Shown here piece after piece: positions 6,622 to 8,802 of a stretch of DNA of 8,802 bases. The notes under the pieces were generated by a model that saw nothing but the letters and a program-made list of their open reading frames with translations, ran no database searches and was not told the origin of the DNA. Origin of the DNA: Alphaproteobacteria bacterium MarineAlpha10_Bin2. Its GTDB lineage: Bacteria > Pseudomonadota > Alphaproteobacteria > UBA828. A program made the position numbers and the translations under genes. The stretch is from assembly GCA_002937555.1 (NCBI GenBank), contig PTKB01000106.1, positions 1 to 8,802 on the forward strand, written 5' to 3'. Position 1 is the stretch's first letter; each line of letters begins with the position of its first letter.

Positions 6622-7461
6622 ATGACGAAGAATTCGAAAATTTCGCTCGGGCCGGTCGGCGTCGCCGGTTGCGGGCGCATGGGGGCGCCGATGGCGCGCG
6701 CCTTGATCCGCGCCGGCTTCGATACCGCCGGGCTGGACGTGCTGCCGGCACCTTCGTTCGGCGATCTCGAAGGCGTGATGACCGATGCCGCCAGCTTCGC
6801 CGCCGGCCGGCGCATCGTCCTCAGCGTGGTGCGCGACGTGGCCGAGACGGAAGAGCTGCTGTTCGACGATCAGGCCTTGATCAACCGCCGGCCGTCGGCC
6901 ATCGATACCCTCCTCATCTGCTCCACCCTGTCGCCGCGCTATGTCGCTGAGCTGCGCGGCCGGATTCCGCCAGAGATTGCGCTCATCGACGCGCCGATGT
7001 CGGGCGCCAGCGTTTCGGCCGAGGAAGCGCGCCTCAGTTTCATGTTGGGCGGCGCGGAGGCCGATCTCGATCGCCTGCAGCCGCTGTTCGCCGCCATGGG
7101 CGACAAGATCCACCGCATGGGCCCGTTCGGCGCCGGCATGACGGCCAAGGTTCTCAATAATTTTTGCGCCGCCAGTTCGACGGCGGCCACGCGCACGGTG
7201 CTGCGCTGGGCCGAGACTCTGGGTGTCGATGAGGACCGGTTGTTGGCGGTGCTGAATGACTCATCCGGCCAGAACTGGCTCGCCACCAACTTCAACCGAG
7301 TTGAGTTCGCGCGCGACGGCTACGCGCCGGACAATACCCTCGGCATTCTCGCCAAAGATCTCGAAAGCATGCTGGACGCGCTGCCGGCGGCGGAAGCCGA
7401 GGGCCTGCCAGACGCCCTGATAACATTGATACGCAATTTGAAGCCCGTTCGGACCGGCTAG
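6622..7461 (+). CDS. NAD(P)-dependent oxidoreductase, 3-hydroxyisobutyrate dehydrogenase family
   Basis: A beta-hydroxyacid dehydrogenase that would interconvert a hydroxyacid and a semialdehyde or keto acid using NAD(P). The 279-residue product begins with the Rossmann motif V-A-G-C-G-R-M-G-A-P-M-A at 14-25. D39, at the expected end of the second strand, suggests NAD rather than NADP. The substrate region shows S-T-L-S-P at 101-105 and D-A-P-M-S-G-A-S at 123-130, where most relatives have S-G-G. The catalytic lysine K176 and N180 sit in G-A-G-M-T-A-K-V-L-N-N at 170-180, and the C-terminal domain carries L-A-K-D-L at 243-247 (K245). It is slightly shorter than the usual 290-300 residues, mainly within the NAD domain. 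The ribosome binding site is weak. It is divergent from the omega-aminotransferase, whose semialdehyde products are the kind of compound such enzymes reduce. Tartronate semialdehyde reductase or imine reductase relatives are alternatives. Its stop codon overlaps that of the convergent flavin oxidoreductase. Confidence 0.87.
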   Translation: MTKNSKISLGPVGVAGCGRMGAPMARALIRAGFDTAGLDVLPAPSFGDLEGVMTDAASFAAGRRIVLSVVRDVAETEELLFDDQALINRRPSAIDTLLICSTLSPRYVAELRGRIPPEIALIDAPMSGASVSAEEARLSFMLGGAEADLDRLQPLFAAMGDKIHRMGPFGAGMTAKVLNNFCAASSTAATRTVLRWAETLGVDEDRLLAVLNDSSGQNWLATNFNRVEFARDGYAPDNTLGILAKDLESMLDALPAAEAEGLPDALITLIRNLKPVRTG

Positions 7462-8459
7462 TCTTTGGCGATCCCCACCTCGGCGATGATTTCGAACGAG
7501 CGCAGGCGCTTGTCGTGGTCGTAAACATGCGAGGTGACGATCAGTTCATCGGCGCCCGTGCGTTCCGCGAATTCGGCGATGCCGGCGCGCACCGTTTCGG
7601 GTCTGCCCGCCGTCGAGCAGGAAAGAATGGAATCCAGCACCTGCAATTCTGCCGCCGAGAGCGTTTCGGCGAAATCCTTAACCGGCGGCGGCAGCGGCCC
7701 GGGATCGCCGCGCCGGAGATTGAGAAAACTCTGCTGCGAGGAGGAGCGTAAGTAATCCGCCTCTTCGTCGCTGTCTGCGGCGAACACGTTGAAGCCCGCC
7801 ATCACATAGGGCGCGGCCAACTGTTCGGACGGCTTGAATTCGGCGCGGTAGATCTCGATCGCTTGCATCAGCGCGGCGGGCGCGAAATGCGAGGCAAAGG
7901 CGTAGGGCAGGCCGAGCATGGCGGCGAGTTGGGCGCCGAACAGGCTCGAGCCGAGAATCCACAGCGGCAGATTGAGCCCGGCGCCCGGCACCGCCTGCAC
8001 GAACTGGCCGGTCTCGACGGCGCGGAAATAATGCTGCAGTTCCAGCACGTCGCGCGGAAAATCGTTGGGGTCGCTTTGCAGCGTGCGGCGCAGCGCTTGC
8101 GAGGTGCGCTGGTCGGTGCCGGGCGCCCGCCCAATCCCAAGATCGATGCGGCCCGGATAGAGCGCTTCGAGCGTGCCGAACTGTTCGGCGATCACCAGCG
8201 GCGCATGGTTGGGCAGCATGATGCCGCCGGCGCCGACGCGGATCGTCGAAGTGCCGCCGGCGACATGGCCGATCACCACGGAGGTGGCGGCGCTGGCGAT
8301 GCCGGTCATATTGTGATGCTCGGCCAGCCAATAGCGGTTGAAGCCCCAATCCTCGGCATGGCGCGCGAGATCGAGGGTATTGGCGAGGGCATTCGAAGCG
8401 TTGCCGCCCTCGGTGATGGGAGACAGGTCGAGCACGGACAACGGAATCATGCGCCGCAT
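7458..8459 (-). CDS. LLM-class flavin-dependent oxidoreductase (luciferase family group 1, YhbW-like)
   Basis: A bacterial-luciferase-like TIM-barrel protein that probably uses reduced FMN for a monooxygenase or oxidoreductase reaction on an unknown substrate. The 333-residue product shows the markers of the group 1 subfamily: I-P-L-S-V-L-D-L-S-P at 5-14, R-Y-W-L-A-E-H-H-N at 42-50, I-R-V-G-A-G-G-I-M-L-P-N-H at 73-85, A-E-Q-F-G-T-L-E-A-L at 91-100 and P-G-R-I-D-L-G-I-G-R-A-P-G at 102-114. L-W-I-L-G-S-S at 167-173 is a likely flavin phosphate contact. Start choice is uncertain: the ATG at 8457-8459 is preferred because a GGAG lies about 11 bases upstream and the protein then begins where relatives do. 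An ATG at 8448-8450 is nearly as good, and an open frame extends to an ATG at 8502-8504. The gene overlaps the convergent dehydrogenase by 4 bases and is divergent from the secreted-protein gene. No flavin reductase is adjacent. Members are often annotated only by family. Confidence 0.88.
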   Translation of the reverse strand: MRRMIPLSVLDLSPITEGGNASNALANTLDLARHAEDWGFNRYWLAEHHNMTGIASAATSVVIGHVAGGTSTIRVGAGGIMLPNHAPLVIAEQFGTLEALYPGRIDLGIGRAPGTDQRTSQALRRTLQSDPNDFPRDVLELQHYFRAVETGQFVQAVPGAGLNLPLWILGSSLFGAQLAAMLGLPYAFASHFAPAALMQAIEIYRAEFKPSEQLAAPYVMAGFNVFAADSDEEADYLRSSSQQSFLNLRRGDPGPLPPPVKDFAETLSAAELQVLDSILSCSTAGRPETVRAGIAEFAERTGADELIVTSHVYDHDKRLRSFEIIAEVGIAKD

Positions 8460-8555
8460 ACTGCGCGCCGCTCCGCCCTGCGCCAAGAGGAAATCGGCGC
8501 GCATGGCGCCATCAACGCGCTAGGCACAGCAGTATTTCGCGCTACACTTCCGGTC

Positions 8556-8802
8556 ATGAAAATTACCTCTGCATTTGCGGCTGCCGCTCTGATGTTCACC
8601 CTGACGATGGGCGCGGCAGCCCAGGCCGCCGACGAGCCGCGCTACCAGGCATGGCAAGGCAATGACGCGGCAACGGCGGCGCTGGTCGAACGTTTGAACG
8701 GCCTGATCGATGGCGCCGAGCGGGCACGCGCCGCCGATCCCAATTTCCTCGCCGATCTCAGGGCGGCGATCGACGGCGCGGGGAGCTTTGCGCAGCAGGC
8801 GC
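8556..8802 (+). CDS. Unrecognised secreted protein, N-terminal part (cut by window edge)
   Basis: An open frame of 82 codons runs off the window end. It begins with a clear Sec signal peptide: M-K-I-T, an alanine-rich hydrophobic stretch, and a likely cut after A-A-Q-A-A (residues 21-25), before D-E-P-R-Y. The mature part visible is acidic and alanine-rich and looks helical, with W-Q-G-N-D near residues 33-37 and a helix-like stretch from about 39 onward. I recognise no domain and give no function. The frame has the codon character of the neighbouring high-GC genes, and the signal peptide strongly supports it as coding. No obvious Shine-Dalgarno sequence precedes the ATG. It is divergent from the flavin oxidoreductase with a spacer of about 96 bases. 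Confidence 0.7.
   Translation, partial: MKITSAFAAAALMFTLTMGAAAQAADEPRYQAWQGNDAATAALVERLNGLIDGAERARAADPNFLADLRAAIDGAGSFAQQA

Noticed and set aside
8503..8512. Palindrome ATGGCGCCAT upstream of the flavin oxidoreductase
   Set aside because: Ten-base GC-rich palindromes are expected by chance in this composition, and it overlaps a possible start codon; there is no other sign of regulation.

Overview
The window is a mosaic of ordinary chromosomal genes that most resembles an alphaproteobacterium. The best pointer is the small class I cytochrome c, whose heme-site and C-terminal sequence are close to the mitochondrial/alphaproteobacterial c2 type. High GC in most genes and the overall gene content agree, but no marker here fixes a genus. 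I see no rRNA, tRNA, CRISPR array, insertion sequence or phage gene.

Layout, left to right. The 5' end of adenine phosphoribosyltransferase (apt, minus, cut by the window edge) is followed upstream by a soluble cytochrome c (minus), which has no standard start codon in front of its heme motif. Next comes a divergent cyclopropane-fatty-acid-synthase-like methyltransferase (minus, GTG start with a strong ribosome binding site). After a 170-base gap there is an M48 zinc-metalloprotease lipoprotein (minus). Divergent from it is a secreted sphingomyelinase-like phosphodiesterase (plus) that is broken twice, by an in-frame TAG and by a later frameshift. A GT-B glycosyltransferase of lower GC follows on plus. 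Convergent with that is a class III omega-aminotransferase (minus). Divergent from the aminotransferase, across a 131-base spacer holding a perfect 12-base palindrome, is a 3-hydroxyisobutyrate-dehydrogenase-family oxidoreductase (plus). This overlaps by 4 bases at its stop codon with a convergent luciferase-like flavin oxidoreductase (minus). The window ends in the first 82 codons of an unrecognised secreted protein (plus).

How the genes may work together. The aminotransferase and dehydrogenase are a plausible functional pair, one making an omega-semialdehyde from a beta- or omega-amino acid and the other reducing a semialdehyde to a hydroxyacid; this is inferred from family and arrangement only. 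Several genes concern lipids or the envelope (CFAS-like enzyme, sphingomyelinase remnant, glycosyltransferase, M48 lipoprotein), but they do not form one operon and I do not claim a single pathway.

The most notable observations are the doubly disrupted sphingomyelinase, the cytochrome c lacking a start codon, the CFAS homologue whose bicarbonate-site residues appear replaced, and the palindrome in the divergent promoter region. Nothing here amounts to a clear new biological system. No stretch longer than about 170 bases is without a gene.
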